NCBI RefSeq assembly: GCF_900088125.1
Contig: NZ_FLQT01000003.1
Coordinates: 310,001-374,000, forward strand
Origin: Peptoniphilus pacaensis
GTDB lineage: Bacteria; Bacillota; Clostridia; Tissierellales; Peptoniphilaceae
Direction of reading: 5' to 3'
Length of the DNA: 64,000 nucleotides
Part shown: positions 25,665-34,493 of the stretch, one piece after another
Numbering within the stretch: the stretch's first letter is position 1
How the letters are laid out: the number at the start of each line of letters is the position of its first letter
The notes under the pieces: model-generated
Seen by the model: the letters and a program-made list of their open reading frames with translations, nothing else
The model's database searches: none
Told to the model about the DNA's origin: nothing
Made by a program: the position numbers and the translations under genes

Positions 25665-26420
25665 CTAAACTTCCAGTTCCAAATAGACGGGGCAATGGTC
25701 GCTGCCCATAATGTCGTCGCGAATGTCGGCTTCGACGATGTCATCCGCCAGCCGTTCACTGACGACGAAGTAGTCGATGCGCCAACCGGCATTTCTTTCT
25801 CTCGCCTTGGTAATGTAGCTCCACCAGCTGTAGCGATCCTCCGCATCGGGATAGAGGTAGCGGAAGGTGTCCGTGTAGCCGGCGTCCAGCAGATTTTGAA
25901 ATTGGCTGCGCTCTTCGTCGGAGAAACCGGCGTTTTTACGATTGGCCGCGGGGTTTTTCAGGTCGATTTCCTTGTGGGCTACGTTCAAATCCCCGCAAAG
26001 CACCACGGGCTTCACCTGATCCAACATATTCAGGTACTTGCGAAAATCCTCTTCCCATTCCATGCGATAGTCCAAGCGCGCCAGGCCACGCTGGGAATTG
26101 GGGGTGTAGCAGGTCACCAGGAAGAAATTCTCGTACTCGCAGGTAATGACCCGGCCTTCCTTGTCGTGCGCTTCCACGTCGATGCCGTAGGAGACGTGAA
26201 TGGGTTCTTCCTTCGTAAAGACCGCCGTGCCGCTGTAGCCTTTTTTCTCGGCATAGTTCCAGTATTGGTGGTAGCCTTCAAGCTCCAGATCCAATTGGCC
26301 GGCGGAAAGCTTGGTCTCCTGCAGACAGAAAATGTCCGCGTCCACATCCTCGAAAAAATCCATGAAGCCTTTTTTTAAGGCGGCGCGAATGCCGTTGACA
26401 TTCCATGAAATCAGTCGCAT
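25665..26420 (-). CDS. xth: Exodeoxyribonuclease III / AP endonuclease
   Basis: 251 residues, full length for the ExoIII branch of the EEP superfamily. Metal and catalytic motifs: WNVNGIRA at 6-13, LQETKL near 35, GDLNVAH near 146 (Asp and Asn), and GSDHCPV near 240 (Asp-His). It cuts at abasic sites in base-excision repair. GAAGGGAGA precedes the ATG. It lies one base after the TtcA-like gene, so the two are co-transcribed. Confidence 0.92.
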   Translation of the reverse strand: MRLISWNVNGIRAALKKGFMDFFEDVDADIFCLQETKLSAGQLDLELEGYHQYWNYAEKKGYSGTAVFTKEEPIHVSYGIDVEAHDKEGRVITCEYENFFLVTCYTPNSQRGLARLDYRMEWEEDFRKYLNMLDQVKPVVLCGDLNVAHKEIDLKNPAANRKNAGFSDEERSQFQNLLDAGYTDTFRYLYPDAEDRYSWWSYITKARERNAGWRIDYFVVSERLADDIVEADIRDDIMGSDHCPVYLELEV

Positions 26421-26421
26421 A

Positions 26422-27240
26422 CTATTCTCCCTTCTCGTAATGTTCCAAAAAGCTGTGCTTCTCTCCCTCGCTGTCTTTATAGCCTAAAATCGCCCCGAGC
26501 TCCACATTTTCCGCCGAGCGATAAATGGACATGGCCACGTTTGGATTTTCCTCCGCGATGGTCTCGATGAGGTTCTTCACATAGGCACGGGCGCCGAAAT
26601 TTTCCTTGGCCGTCACCGTACAGGCGCAGTCGATGGGGGTGAGGTCGTTATACTTCACCCACTGGCGAATGTCCGACTCCCGAATAAAAATCATGGGGCG
26701 AATCAGCTCCATGCCCTCGAAATTCGTGGAGTGGAGCTTCGGCATCATGGTCTTGTAGCTTCCGCCGAAGAGCACATTCATCATCACCGTCTCGATGACA
26801 TCGTCGAAGTGATGGCCCAGAGCCAGCTTGTTCGCCCCCAGGGACTTGGCCTTGTCGTAAAGGCTCCCCCGGCGCATGCGGGCGCACATATAGCAGGGCT
26901 TCTCCCCGCCCATGTCCTCCGCCACCTCAAAGACATTGCTGTCGTAGATCTGCAGGGGAATCCCCATGGCCTCCGCCGTCTCCTCCACCTGCTTGCGAAT
27001 GGCGGGCAGATAGCCGGGATCCATGGTTAAAAACAAAAGCTCAAACTGCTTCTTGCCGTGGCGCTTCAATTCCTGCAAGAGCTTCGCCAGAAGCAGGGAA
27101 TCCTTGCCGCCGCTAATGGCCACGGCGATCACATCCCCGTCTTCGATTAAGTCGTAGTCATTGATGCCCTTAATGAAGCGGCGCCAAATGGTCTTCCGAT
27201 ATTTTTTTATAATGCTTCGTTCAATTTCCGCTATGGACAC
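26422..27240 (-). CDS. ttcA: TtcA-like tRNA 2-thiocytidine synthetase (PP-loop)
   Basis: About 272 residues. PP-loop SGGKDS at 43-48, CxxC pair in KPCYMCARM (Cys116, Cys119) and later cysteines in PIDCACTV (205, 207), plus [14 protein letters not shown]. These features fit TtcA, which binds a 4Fe-4S cluster and thiolates cytidine 32 of tRNA. The related TilS-like group cannot be fully excluded. The GTG at 27240 is chosen because GAGAGGA lies 7 bases before it. A hairpin with T run at 27262-27281 lies in the leader. Confidence 0.82.
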   Translation of the reverse strand: MSIAEIERSIIKKYRKTIWRRFIKGINDYDLIEDGDVIAVAISGGKDSLLLAKLLQELKRHGKKQFELLFLTMDPGYLPAIRKQVEETAEAMGIPLQIYDSNVFEVAEDMGGEKPCYMCARMRRGSLYDKAKSLGANKLALGHHFDDVIETVMMNVLFGGSYKTMMPKLHSTNFEGMELIRPMIFIRESDIRQWVKYNDLTPIDCACTVTAKENFGARAYVKNLIETIAEENPNVAMSIYRSAENVELGAILGYKDSEGEKHSFLEHYEKGE

Positions 27241-27261
27241 GTGCTCGTCCTCTCTATTTAA

Positions 27262-27281
27262 AAAATCCCGGCTCCCCGGGA
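27262..27281 (-). terminator. Terminator-like hairpin just upstream of ttcA
   Basis: On the minus strand CCCGG-GGAG-CCGGG is followed by ATTTTTT. It ends only about 20 bases before the GTG start of ttcA. Either it stops transcripts from the ABC genes further upstream, in which case ttcA starts inside or after it, or it is an attenuator of ttcA. Confidence 0.5.
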
Positions 27282-27407
27282 CATACCATACCGCTTCTAT
27301 GGTACTATAAAAGGCGGGCCGTTTCAATCGCCGCCCGCCTTCATGAAATAATTTTTACATGGCCCTTGCTTTTTCCGGCCGTATGACCTAAAATAATAGG
27401 AGTATTC

Positions 27408-27483
27408 GCTAACGTGGCTCAGTTGGTAGAGCAGCTGATTCGTAATCAGCAGGTCAGGGGTTCAAGTCCCCTCGTTAGCTCCA
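27408..27483 (+). tRNA. tRNA-Thr (anticodon CGT)
   Basis: Complete cloverleaf of 76 bases with encoded CCA. Acceptor stem GCTAACG/CGTTAGC, D-arm GCTC..GAGC, anticodon stem GCTGA/TCAGC with loop TTCGTAA (anticodon CGT, reads ACG), T-arm AGGGG-TTCAAGT-CCCCT. It has its own terminator and is the only plus-strand gene in this neighbourhood. I see no integrated element attached to its 3' end. Confidence 0.97.
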
Positions 27484-27485
27484 AA

Positions 27486-27509
27486 TGACGCCTACGGGCG
27501 TCTTTTTTA
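27486..27509 (+). terminator. Terminator after tRNA-Thr
   Basis: GACGCC-TACG-GGCGTC stem followed by T7. It starts 3 bases after the CCA end. Confidence 0.88.
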
Positions 27510-27528
27510 TGCCTTTTTTCGGAAAGTG

Positions 27529-28200
27529 TTATAAATCTCTCCTCTTGAATTTTTTCAGGGCTATGCCATAAGATAGCATGGTCATGAGCACCAAGAATAC
27601 GATGCCGAAAAGAACGATGAGCACCACGTGGTTCATCGCCCACAGGTACAGGCCCTTGACTTCCTCGGGAAAGGCCGAGGTGGCAAAGTCGGTTATGCCG
27701 ATCACAATTAATGTTGCGGCGACGAGGGTCAACCATGCCACCGCCTTGGCTTTTTTATAACCCATGGAAAAGAAAATCGGCAAGGCGATAGCCATATAGA
27801 GGATGAACATGGTGAGATAGATCCCTCCGCCGATCAAACTTTCCCTTATAAGGAGCTCACCGTTTTTCGCGAAACTTACGCCGTTCATCATGATGAGGGC
27901 GGCGAGGGTGGCGATGAAAAATACCACGATAGAATAAAGGTAGCGTCCCCGCACCGTATCCTCATCTTCCATGCCGATCATGCGGTAGAGCCGCTCCGTC
28001 CCGGAATCTTCTCCCGTGACGAAGGGATAGGTCATAATCATTAAGGACATAGTCATGGCGAAGACCATGGGGAAAAAGGAAAGGTCCATAAAGTAAGTAA
28101 AGCCTATGGAAAACAGGATGAAAAACGCCATGGGCTTCCAAGTTATATAGGGGCGAATGCCCAAAAAATCCATTTTGCAGGTTTTAAGCATCTTCATCAC
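27529..28200 (-). CDS. ABC-2 type permease of a GntR-controlled transporter
   Basis: Up to 223 residues with six hydrophobic segments and the EDSGTERLYRMIGMED loop typical of small ABC-2 membrane proteins. Start codons GTG (28200), ATG (28197) and ATG (28191) are in frame; GAGGTGA favours the last. The start overlaps the ATPase gene, so the two are coupled. The operon type (GntR, ATPase, permease) resembles B. subtilis ytr-like loci that respond to cell-wall stress. The substrate is unknown. Confidence 0.75.
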   Translation of the reverse strand: MMKMLKTCKMDFLGIRPYITWKPMAFFILFSIGFTYFMDLSFFPMVFAMTMSLMIMTYPFVTGEDSGTERLYRMIGMEDEDTVRGRYLYSIVVFFIATLAALIMMNGVSFAKNGELLIRESLIGGGIYLTMFILYMAIALPIFFSMGYKKAKAVAWLTLVAATLIVIGITDFATSAFPEEVKGLYLWAMNHVVLIVLFGIVFLVLMTMLSYGIALKKFKRRDL

Positions 28201-29038
28201 CTCGATGGTAAAACGTCATAATGCGGTCGATGGATGGCTTCTCCACCACGGCGTTTTCGCCGAAAGCATGAGTCCCATCCGCCGCCACTAACACTTCCAC
28301 GTGGGTACCGGTTTTTTTCTTGCCGAGAATTTTCTTCGGATCCACACCGCTCAAATTGGTCTCACTGCATTTTACGATGCGGTAAGCCTCCAAAAAATCG
28401 TCTTTCGTGCCGTAAAAAATCATCGCGCCATCCATTATAAAGGCGATGTAATCGGCGATGGCCTCCAGATCCTCCGTAATGTGAGTGGAAAAGAGCACGG
28501 TGTGCTCTTCATTCTCCGCCATGTAGCGTTGAATGGTATCGCGAAATTCATCGCGGGAGCGGGGATCCAGCCCGCTGGTGGGCTCGTCCAAGACCAAGGT
28601 CTTGGCCCCGTGAGACAAGGCGGCGGCGAGCATAAGCTTCGTCGTCATGCCCCGGGAAAGGCTCTTCACATTTAATTTTTCGTCGATGCCGTAACCCGCC
28701 ACCCGCTTCGAAAATTCCGTAACCTTCCAATTTTTATAGCCCACGGATAAGACATTGTTCACGTCTTCCACGGACCAGTCTTTCGGAAAATAAGATTCGT
28801 CGAGGACGATTCCCACATCCTGTAGATAGTCGTTATCTTCCGGCGGCGTGCCTCGGTAGAGCACCTCGCCTCCGTTTAAATGATTGAGATTTAAAATAGC
28901 GCGAATGGTGGTCGTCTTGCCCGAGCCGTTGGGACCGATAAAGCCCGTAATAAATCCCTCTTTCACGGGAAAACTGACCCCGTCCAGGGTAAAGGCGCTG
29001 TATTCCTTCCGAATATTTTTTAAAGCGACCCGATCCAT
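28184..29038 (-). CDS. ABC transporter ATP-binding protein, GntR-linked
   Basis: 284 residues. Walker A GPNGSGKT near 35, signature variant LSRGMTTK near 135, Walker B TLVLDEPTSGLD near 155, switch STHITED. The SRGM-type signature is usual in BcrA/YtrB-like exporters. About 80 residues follow the ABC domain, as in peptide-resistance ATPases. The ATG shares one base with the GntR stop. Confidence 0.85.
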   Translation of the reverse strand: MDRVALKNIRKEYSAFTLDGVSFPVKEGFITGFIGPNGSGKTTTIRAILNLNHLNGGEVLYRGTPPEDNDYLQDVGIVLDESYFPKDWSVEDVNNVLSVGYKNWKVTEFSKRVAGYGIDEKLNVKSLSRGMTTKLMLAAALSHGAKTLVLDEPTSGLDPRSRDEFRDTIQRYMAENEEHTVLFSTHITEDLEAIADYIAFIMDGAMIFYGTKDDFLEAYRIVKCSETNLSGVDPKKILGKKKTGTHVEVLVAADGTHAFGENAVVEKPSIDRIMTFYHRGDEDA

Positions 29039-29412
29039 TATTCACCTCCGAAGAAAATATCCAGCATGGCGACAATCTCTTTCTTGTCGATGCCGTGATC
29101 CTGTGCAATGGCGACGACGGCTTCCATATGTGCTTCGATTTCTTTTTGCAGGATTTCCCGCGCCACATTCTCGTTTTTCTCGGCGACAAAAGATCCCTTC
29201 CCCTGGCGCGTCACGATAAAGCCTTCCTCTTCCAGCGTATCGTAGGCTTTTTTGACCGTCATAATGCTGATGGAAAGATCCTTGGCGAGGACGCGAATGG
29301 AAGGAAGCTGCTCGTCGTATGCCAGTACGTCGTTTATAATTTGATCGCGAATTTGATTCCGCAACTGCTCATAGATGGGCAGAGAGGCGGAGTTGTCAAT
29401 GATGATGTCCAT
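29038..29412 (-). CDS. GntR-family regulator (YtrA subfamily)
   Basis: 124 residues. Winged helix-turn-helix at 10-75 (LPIYEQLRNQIRDQI, then LPSIRVLAKDLSISIMTVKKA and GKGSFVAE) and a short alpha-helical dimerisation tail instead of a large effector domain. This is the YtrA layout. These regulators are usually autorepressors of the ABC genes that follow. A candidate operator lies at 29435-29457. GAGGGAT precedes the ATG. Confidence 0.88.
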   Translation of the reverse strand: MDIIIDNSASLPIYEQLRNQIRDQIINDVLAYDEQLPSIRVLAKDLSISIMTVKKAYDTLEEEGFIVTRQGKGSFVAEKNENVAREILQKEIEAHMEAVVAIAQDHGIDKKEIVAMLDIFFGGE

Positions 29413-29434
29413 GGCTATCCCTCATTTCTATAAC

Positions 29435-29457
29435 AGTGTATAACAGCAGTGAACACT
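29435..29457 (-). promoter_or_regulatory. Candidate GntR/YtrA operator
   Basis: Inverted repeat AGTGT-N13-ACACT, 23-45 bases upstream of the GntR ATG, overlapping TTATA-type -10 sequences. YtrA-type sites in Bacillus have AGTGTA and TACACT arms, so this is a good functional candidate. Confidence 0.55.
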
Positions 29458-29462
29458 TGTCA

Positions 29463-29493
29463 ATAAAAAAAGCGCCCGACCGAAATCGAGCGC
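29463..29493 (-). terminator. Terminator of the small membrane protein gene
   Basis: On the minus strand GCGCTCGA/TCGGGCGC stem (one G-T pair) and T7. Nearly the same hairpin sits at 30184-30220. Confidence 0.8.
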
Positions 29494-29518
29494 GTGATTT
29501 TCATTCTGTTTTATTCCG

Positions 29519-29911
29519 TCATTGTTTTCTCTTTTCTCCGGGCCGAGTCCTAAACCAATCCGCTAAGAGGAACGCGGCAAGAAATGTGATCGTCGTCGTA
29601 ACATTCGGCGAATTTGCTATATAGCGAAAGGCATAATCATTGCCTACACTAGCGAGGAAATAACAGCACGCAACTACAACAAGTAAACCAATGCTCCAAT
29701 AAAGCTTTTCCCTATGCGTCATATCGTACATCATGAGATAACTCATTAGACCTGCGACAAATAGTGCGGCCAGTTTAAAGAGCCAACTATTGGCGACGAC
29801 TGCTGCAAAATTACCCCACGCTATCTGCTCCCAATCAGGCTGTAGTGCCAGCATAATGTAGGGCAGGCTCAAGAGTAAAATAACTATGCCGATGCGTCTG
29901 ATACCTTTCAA
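29519..29911 (-). CDS. Small four-helix membrane protein, unknown function
   Basis: 130 residues with four hydrophobic segments and a basic tail (TRPGEKRKQ). I do not recognise a family. The TTG start follows GATGGAGA. A good promoter lies about 220 bases upstream (30127-30154), leaving an untranslated leader of around 205 bases. It stands alone between two terminators with nearly identical stems. Confidence 0.6.
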   Translation of the reverse strand: MKGIRRIGIVILLLSLPYIMLALQPDWEQIAWGNFAAVVANSWLFKLAALFVAGLMSYLMMYDMTHREKLYWSIGLLVVVACCYFLASVGNDYAFRYIANSPNVTTTITFLAAFLLADWFRTRPGEKRKQ

Positions 29912-30225
29912 TCTCCATCACCACCGATTCATGAAACAAGACCACGAGAAACAACGACCGGTAATTTCAGTTCCCAAAGTTTGGATCTGCTTTCAAACCT
30001 CGCCGCCACACAGTCTCAGCTGTTATTATCCTTCTTCTTCAATTCATTCCATCGCCATTCTTATACCTGCTAAGGTTTAATTAAACCATGATCACCCTTC
30101 CGAAAAGAAAACTTTTCTTATTTTTAATTTTAGCACCTTTTTTTACTGCGTCAATGCTTCTTTGAGATAAGCTTTTCATTTCCAAAAAAGCGCTCGACCG
30201 AAGCCGAGCGCAGTTTTTTTCTATT
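29912..30225 (-). promoter_or_regulatory. Long leader and promoter of the four-helix membrane protein gene
   Basis: On the minus strand TTGACG (30149-30154) and TAAAAT (30127-30132) with 16 bases between form a strong promoter. Downstream a perfect 14-bp palindrome GGTTTAATTAAACC (30074-30087) follows an RBS-like GGAAGG and a two-codon frame ATG-GTT-TAA. The remaining leader shows no gene; it may be a decayed one. Confidence 0.5.
30184..30220. terminator. Terminator of the DMT transporter gene
   Basis: GCGCTCG/CGAGCGC stem with T runs on both strands, directly after the stop of the transporter gene at 30226. Confidence 0.8.
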
Positions 30226-31101
30226 TTATTCCGCCTTTTCTTTTTCCCTGCCGCTTCTTTTTCTCTCCCGAAAGCTGTCCGTCAGAAACAATGCCACGCC
30301 CGCCCACACGAAGGCGAACATCCAGGCGTGGATAGTGGTGAATTCCTCACCCATGCAGAAGACGCCGAGGAGGAGTTGAATGGTGGGATTAATGTACATT
30401 AAGACGCCTGCCACGGAAAGATCCGTGTCTTTCATCCCCGATGCAAAGAAGATCAGGGGCACGGTGGTGGCGATACCCATGGTGGGGAGCAGGATGATGT
30501 CTCTTGCAGAAAGTCCGTCCAAGTGACTGAAGGCCAACAGATAAATCATGGCCAGTGGCGTCACCAGCAGAGTTTCCATAAAAATGCTTTCCATTGCCGT
30601 GGCGGTCACTTGCTTTTTAAAGGCACCGTAAATGGAAAAGCTGACGCCGATCATAATGGCAAAGATCGGCACTTGACCGTAGGCGACGATGGGGACGGTA
30701 ACGCCCATAATGGCCAGGACGAAGGCCACCCATTGCATGGGCCGCAGCTTTTCTTTGTAAATAACAAAGCCGAGAACGATGGAAAAGATGGGATACATAT
30801 AATAGGCCAATGAGGCGTCCAGAACGCGACCGGTCATCACGGCGATGATGTAGCCGCCCCAATTAATGGTAATGGTGACGCCGGCAAAAAACAGAAAAAG
30901 CATTTGCTTCTTGTCTTTCATCAAAGCGAGGATGTCCCTCCCCTTTCCCTTGACGAGCATGATGATCAGACAAAAGATCATGGAGAAGACGATGCGAAAG
31001 GACAGGACCGCCAAAGGATCCATGGCACCGAAGATGGGCCAATATAAGACGAGAAAAGCCCACATAAGGTAACAGGCCAATACTTTAAAGCTACCGCGCA
31101 T
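30226..31101 (-). CDS. EamA/RarD-type drug/metabolite transporter
   Basis: 291 residues with ten hydrophobic segments in two EamA repeats and a basic C-terminal tail (RERKRSGREKEK). Motifs: ACYLMWAFLVLYW at the start, YYMYPIFSIVLGFVIYKEKL at the end of repeat 1, and YINPTIQLLLGVFCMGEEF in repeat 2. This matches the RarD branch (chloramphenicol-sensitivity protein), where substrates are mostly unknown metabolites. Single gene with its own terminator. Confidence 0.85.
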   Translation of the reverse strand: MRGSFKVLACYLMWAFLVLYWPIFGAMDPLAVLSFRIVFSMIFCLIIMLVKGKGRDILALMKDKKQMLFLFFAGVTITINWGGYIIAVMTGRVLDASLAYYMYPIFSIVLGFVIYKEKLRPMQWVAFVLAIMGVTVPIVAYGQVPIFAIMIGVSFSIYGAFKKQVTATAMESIFMETLLVTPLAMIYLLAFSHLDGLSARDIILLPTMGIATTVPLIFFASGMKDTDLSVAGVLMYINPTIQLLLGVFCMGEEFTTIHAWMFAFVWAGVALFLTDSFRERKRSGREKEKAE

Positions 31102-31157
31102 AGAACACCTCTTTCTAAATATTGTCTCTATTCTAACATATCGAATTTGTTTTTAAG

Positions 31158-31187
31158 CAAAAAAACAGCACGCGGCGCGTGCTATTC
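31158..31187 (-). terminator. Terminator of the ecf-truA operon
   Basis: On the minus strand AGCACGC-GCC-GCGTGCT followed by GTTTTTTT. It overlaps the truA stop codon. Confidence 0.88.
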
Positions 31188-31925
31188 GTAATCGATGGAC
31201 ATAAGGATCAGTCCGTTGGCGGGGGCCGTGGGGCCCAGATCTTTGCGGTTCAATGTCTTCGTGGCCTTGAGCAGTTGATCTTCCGGCTTTAGTCCGCGGC
31301 CGATTTCCATGGCACAGCCCATAATGATGCGGATTTGGTTTTTTAAAAAGCTTTTGCCGTAAAAATCCACTTCGATGAGCTCTCCCGCCCGGGTCACGGT
31401 GATTTCGTCGATGGCCCGCTTGGGATTGGCCGGGGATGCGTAGCGGCCGATAAAGGCGGAAAAATCGTGAAAGCCCTCGATTTTTTTCAGGGCCCTTTCC
31501 ATGCGCTCCACATCCAGGGGGAATGGGGCGTGGACGGCGTAGCGATCCAACATGCCGCTTCGGTGCTTGGTATTATAGATGCGGTACTTGTAGTGCTTTC
31601 TCTTGGCGCCGTAGCGGGCGTGAAAATCCTCGGGCACTTCCACGGCCTCGGTGATGCTCAGATCCCGGGGCAAGTGGTAGTTCACCACCCGGGGGAAATT
31701 GCCCAGGTCGATGGCGGTGTCCGAGAGGAAGTTAGCCTTTTGCCCCAGGGCGTGAACGCCTTTGTCCGTGCGGCCCGCGGACTGCAGCGCCACGGGATGA
31801 TGCACGGTTTTTTCAAGAGCGCTCCGCAGCAGGGTCTCCACGGTGCGGAGCTTCTTCGGCCCCTGATCCTGATAGCCGTGAAAGTTCGTGCCGTCGTAGG
31901 CCACGGTAATCAATATATTTCTCAT
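31182..31925 (-). CDS. truA: tRNA pseudouridine synthase A
   Basis: 247 residues. The start is set at 31925 because ATG overlaps the ecfT stop (ATGA), and MRNILITVAYDGTNFHGYQ is the usual TruA N-terminus. The catalytic Asp is in SAGRTDKGVHALGQ near residue 50, and RCxA-type features follow. It modifies U38-U40 in the tRNA anticodon stem. The order ecfA1-ecfA2-ecfT-truA is conserved in Firmicutes. Confidence 0.93.
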   Translation of the reverse strand: MRNILITVAYDGTNFHGYQDQGPKKLRTVETLLRSALEKTVHHPVALQSAGRTDKGVHALGQKANFLSDTAIDLGNFPRVVNYHLPRDLSITEAVEVPEDFHARYGAKRKHYKYRIYNTKHRSGMLDRYAVHAPFPLDVERMERALKKIEGFHDFSAFIGRYASPANPKRAIDEITVTRAGELIEVDFYGKSFLKNQIRIIMGCAMEIGRGLKPEDQLLKATKTLNRKDLGPTAPANGLILMSIDYE

Positions 31926-32734
31926 GGCAAGGGCACGGGCATCCAGCGGGAAGCGCAGACGGCGATGAAGAAGATCATGTTCAGGGCGAAATGCAGGTGA
32001 TCCTTCCCCGTAATGCGCAGGGGATTTAATTTTGTGCGGTGTTCGTCGCCGCGGTAGCATCGGCTTTCCATGGCAGTGGCCAGCTCTTCCGCTCGGCGAA
32101 GGGCGTTTAAGATCAAGGGCACCAAAAGGGGCACCAGATTCTTCGCCCGATTGAGCACATTCCCCGATTCGAAATCGGCGCCGCGGGCCATTTGCGCCTT
32201 CATAATTTTATCCGCCTCATCGATTAAGGTGGGAATGAAGCGCAGGGCGATGGTAATCATCATGGCGATGGCGTGGGCGGGAAAGCCCACCCGCTTCAGA
32301 GGGCTCATGAGCTTTTCAATGCCTTCCGTGAGGGCGAGGGGCGAGGTGGTCAAGGTGAGGAGGCTGGTCCCCACGACTAAAAGCACCAGGCGTATGGCCA
32401 TAAAGATTGCCTGCACCAGCCCTTCACGGGAGATGGAGAGAAAGCCCATGCGGAAAATTTCTTCCCCGGGAATGAAAAACAGATTCATGATAAAGGTAAA
32501 GATCAAGATCAGCCGCAGGGGCTTCAGTCCCTTCAACACCATGTTCACGGGAATTTTCGCCGCCACAATGGTTAAAAAGAGCCATGCGAAGACGAAGATA
32601 TAGGGCCAAAAGGATTTGATGAAAAATAAGCTCACGATAAAAATCGTCATAATGAGGATTTTGTATCGAGGGTCCAATGAGTGGACCGGGGACTTGGCAG
32701 GGAAATACTGACCGATGGTTATGTCTTTAAGCAT
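31922..32734 (-). CDS. ecfT: ECF transporter transmembrane component EcfT
   Basis: 270 residues, start [20 protein letters not shown] near 22, five to six helices and the two ATPase-contact motifs, MARGADFES and ESRCYRG (Ala-Arg-Gly type), in the C-terminal half. It links substrate-binding S components, encoded elsewhere, to the EcfA1-EcfA2 ATPases. The TrpP gene upstream is not an S component of the classical type and has its own terminator. The start overlaps ecfA2 by 8 bases. Confidence 0.92.
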   Translation of the reverse strand: MLKDITIGQYFPAKSPVHSLDPRYKILIMTIFIVSLFFIKSFWPYIFVFAWLFLTIVAAKIPVNMVLKGLKPLRLILIFTFIMNLFFIPGEEIFRMGFLSISREGLVQAIFMAIRLVLLVVGTSLLTLTTSPLALTEGIEKLMSPLKRVGFPAHAIAMMITIALRFIPTLIDEADKIMKAQMARGADFESGNVLNRAKNLVPLLVPLILNALRRAEELATAMESRCYRGDEHRTKLNPLRITGKDHLHFALNMIFFIAVCASRWMPVPLP

Positions 32735-33587
32735 GTCTTCCCTCCCACCATGTCTTTAATTCGTCGAAGGCTTCGTCGACGGTAATGCAGTCTTCCTTTA
32801 TGGGAATGCCCGCGCTCTTTAGATCGGTCATGGTGTGGCGCACTTGAGGCACGTCGAGACCGATGGCGCGGAGCTCTTCTTCCCTAGAAAAAATTTCCCG
32901 GGGTGTGCCGTCCATGCGCACCTCGCCCCGATCCATGACGATCATGCGGGTGGCGAGGCGGGCCACTTCTTCCATGCTGTGGGACACCAAGACGATGGTG
33001 GTACCCGTGGACTTATAAATCTCGTGGATCTCTTCCAGGATTTCGCGGCTGCCTCGGGGATCCAGCCCCGCTGTAGGCTCGTCCAAGACCAGCACCTCGG
33101 GCTCCATGGCCAGGATGCCGGCGATGGCTACCCGCCGCTTTTGCCCGCCGGAAAGGGCGAAGGGGCTCTTCTCTCCCTTCTCGTCGTAGTCCAGGCCCAC
33201 TCGAGCCATGGCGCGGCGCACGCGGTCCTCCACCTCGTCGTCGGTGAGGCCCAGATTCTTCGGCCCGTAGGCGATGTCTTTGGCGATGGTCTCTTCAAAG
33301 AGCTGGTACTCCGGGTATTGAAACACCAGGCCCACCTTTTGGCGCAGAGTGGCGATGTTTCCCCTGTCGCGGAAATTGGTGCCCTCGTAGAGGATCTCCC
33401 CTTCCGTAGGCTCCATGAGGCCGTTTAAATGTTGAACCAGGGTGGATTTGCCGCTGCCCGTGTGGCCCACCAGGGCGATAAATTCGCCGGCGTGAATGTC
33501 CAGATTCACTTGATTCAGCGCCCGCTTTTCAAAGGGCAGGCCTTGATTATAAATATAGCTTACATTTCGGATGCTGATGCTCGGCAT
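32727..33587 (-). CDS. ecfA2: ECF transporter ATPase EcfA2
   Basis: 286 residues. Walker [10 protein letters not shown] near 42, [14 protein letters not shown]-loop, signature LSGGQKRR near 145, Walker [13 protein letters not shown] near 167, switch VSHSMEE. The YPEYQLFE Q-loop marks the A2 (A') type. It overlaps ecfA1 by 28 bases. Confidence 0.92.
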   Translation of the reverse strand: MPSISIRNVSYIYNQGLPFEKRALNQVNLDIHAGEFIALVGHTGSGKSTLVQHLNGLMEPTEGEILYEGTNFRDRGNIATLRQKVGLVFQYPEYQLFEETIAKDIAYGPKNLGLTDDEVEDRVRRAMARVGLDYDEKGEKSPFALSGGQKRRVAIAGILAMEPEVLVLDEPTAGLDPRGSREILEEIHEIYKSTGTTIVLVSHSMEEVARLATRMIVMDRGEVRMDGTPREIFSREEELRAIGLDVPQVRHTMTDLKSAGIPIKEDCITVDEAFDELKTWWEGRHA

Positions 33588-34393
33588 AAGGCGTCGACAA
33601 ACTCCTCTCTATCTAAAATTCCGTCGGGCAGAGGCACGCCTGCGGCCTTTAAACGGGCGGCGAGCTCCGTAACCTGGGGCACGTCCAAGCCCAAGGACTT
33701 CATGGTGTCCACCTGATTAAAGACTTCCCGGGGCGGGCCCTCCAACACGAGCTTGCCCTCTTCCATGACCGCCACCCGATCCGCCTGAACGGCTTCCGAC
33801 ATAAAGTGGGTGATGAGGATAATGGTCTTGCCCTCTTCCTTGTTCAGGCGCAGGATCGTCTTCATGACTTCCTCCCGTCCTCTGGGGTCCAGCATGGCCG
33901 TGGGCTCGTCTAAAATAATGTAGTCGGGATTCATGGCCAAAATGCCCGCAATGGCCACCCGCTGTTTCTGACCGCCGGAAAGTTTGTGGGGCTGATCGTC
34001 CTTGTATTCGGTCATTTCCACCGCCGCCAAGGCCTCGTCCACGCGGCGGCGCAGCTCACCTTGCTCCACGGCCAGGTTTTCCGCGCCGAAGGCCACGTCT
34101 TCTTCCACGACGGTGGCGACGATTTGATTGTCGGGATTTTGAAACACCATGCCGGCACGGGCGCGAATCTTCCAAATGTCCTCTTCTTCCTTGGTGTTCA
34201 TGCCGTCGACGACGACATCGCCCCGTGTCGGTTGGAACAAACCGTTTAAGCACTTGGCCATGGTGGACTTGCCGCTGCCGTTGTGGCCCAAGACGGCGAC
34301 GAATTCGCCCTTTTCGATGGTGAGGTCCACGCCGCCCACCGCCGGATGATCGGCCTCTTCGTATTCGTATACCAGATTTTTTATTTCGATCAT
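33560..34393 (-). CDS. ecfA1: ECF transporter ATPase EcfA1
   Basis: 277 residues. Walker [10 protein letters not shown] near 36, [21 protein letters not shown]-loop (A1 type), signature LSGGQKQR near 138, Walker [12 protein letters not shown]. First gene of the operon. AAAGGAGC precedes the ATG, and an extended -10 promoter (TGGTATAAT, 34432-34437) lies about 40 bases upstream. Confidence 0.92.
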   Translation of the reverse strand: MIEIKNLVYEYEEADHPAVGGVDLTIEKGEFVAVLGHNGSGKSTMAKCLNGLFQPTRGDVVVDGMNTKEEEDIWKIRARAGMVFQNPDNQIVATVVEEDVAFGAENLAVEQGELRRRVDEALAAVEMTEYKDDQPHKLSGGQKQRVAIAGILAMNPDYIILDEPTAMLDPRGREEVMKTILRLNKEEGKTIILITHFMSEAVQADRVAVMEEGKLVLEGPPREVFNQVDTMKSLGLDVPQVTELAARLKAAGVPLPDGILDREEFVDALCRASASEM

Positions 34394-34429
34394 AAGTGCT
34401 CCTTTGCTCCAAATACTGCCTTAACCTGT

Positions 34430-34442
34430 GTATTATACCATA
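34430..34442 (-). promoter_or_regulatory. Extended -10 promoter of the ecfA1 operon
   Basis: On the minus strand TGGTATAAT with a weak -35. It lies between the trpP terminator and ecfA1, so the operon has its own start. Confidence 0.6.
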
Positions 34443-34463
34443 GGCCTCATTGAAAGGGACATG

Positions 34464-34489
34464 GAAAAAGAGCGAGTGCACTCGCTCTC
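34464..34489 (-). terminator. Terminator of trpP
   Basis: On the minus strand GAGCGAGT-GC-ACTCGCTC followed by TTTTTCC, overlapping the trpP stop region. Confidence 0.85.
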
Positions 34490-34493
34490 ATCC

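Noticed and set aside
27408-27483. tRNA-Thr as an integration site
   Set aside because: No repeat of the tRNA 3' end is seen nearby and the flanking genes are ordinary chromosome.
31926-32060. 45 extra N-terminal codons on TruA
   Set aside because: They read through ecfT in another frame. TruA proteins begin at the MRNILITVAYDG stretch, and ATGA coupling supports 31925.
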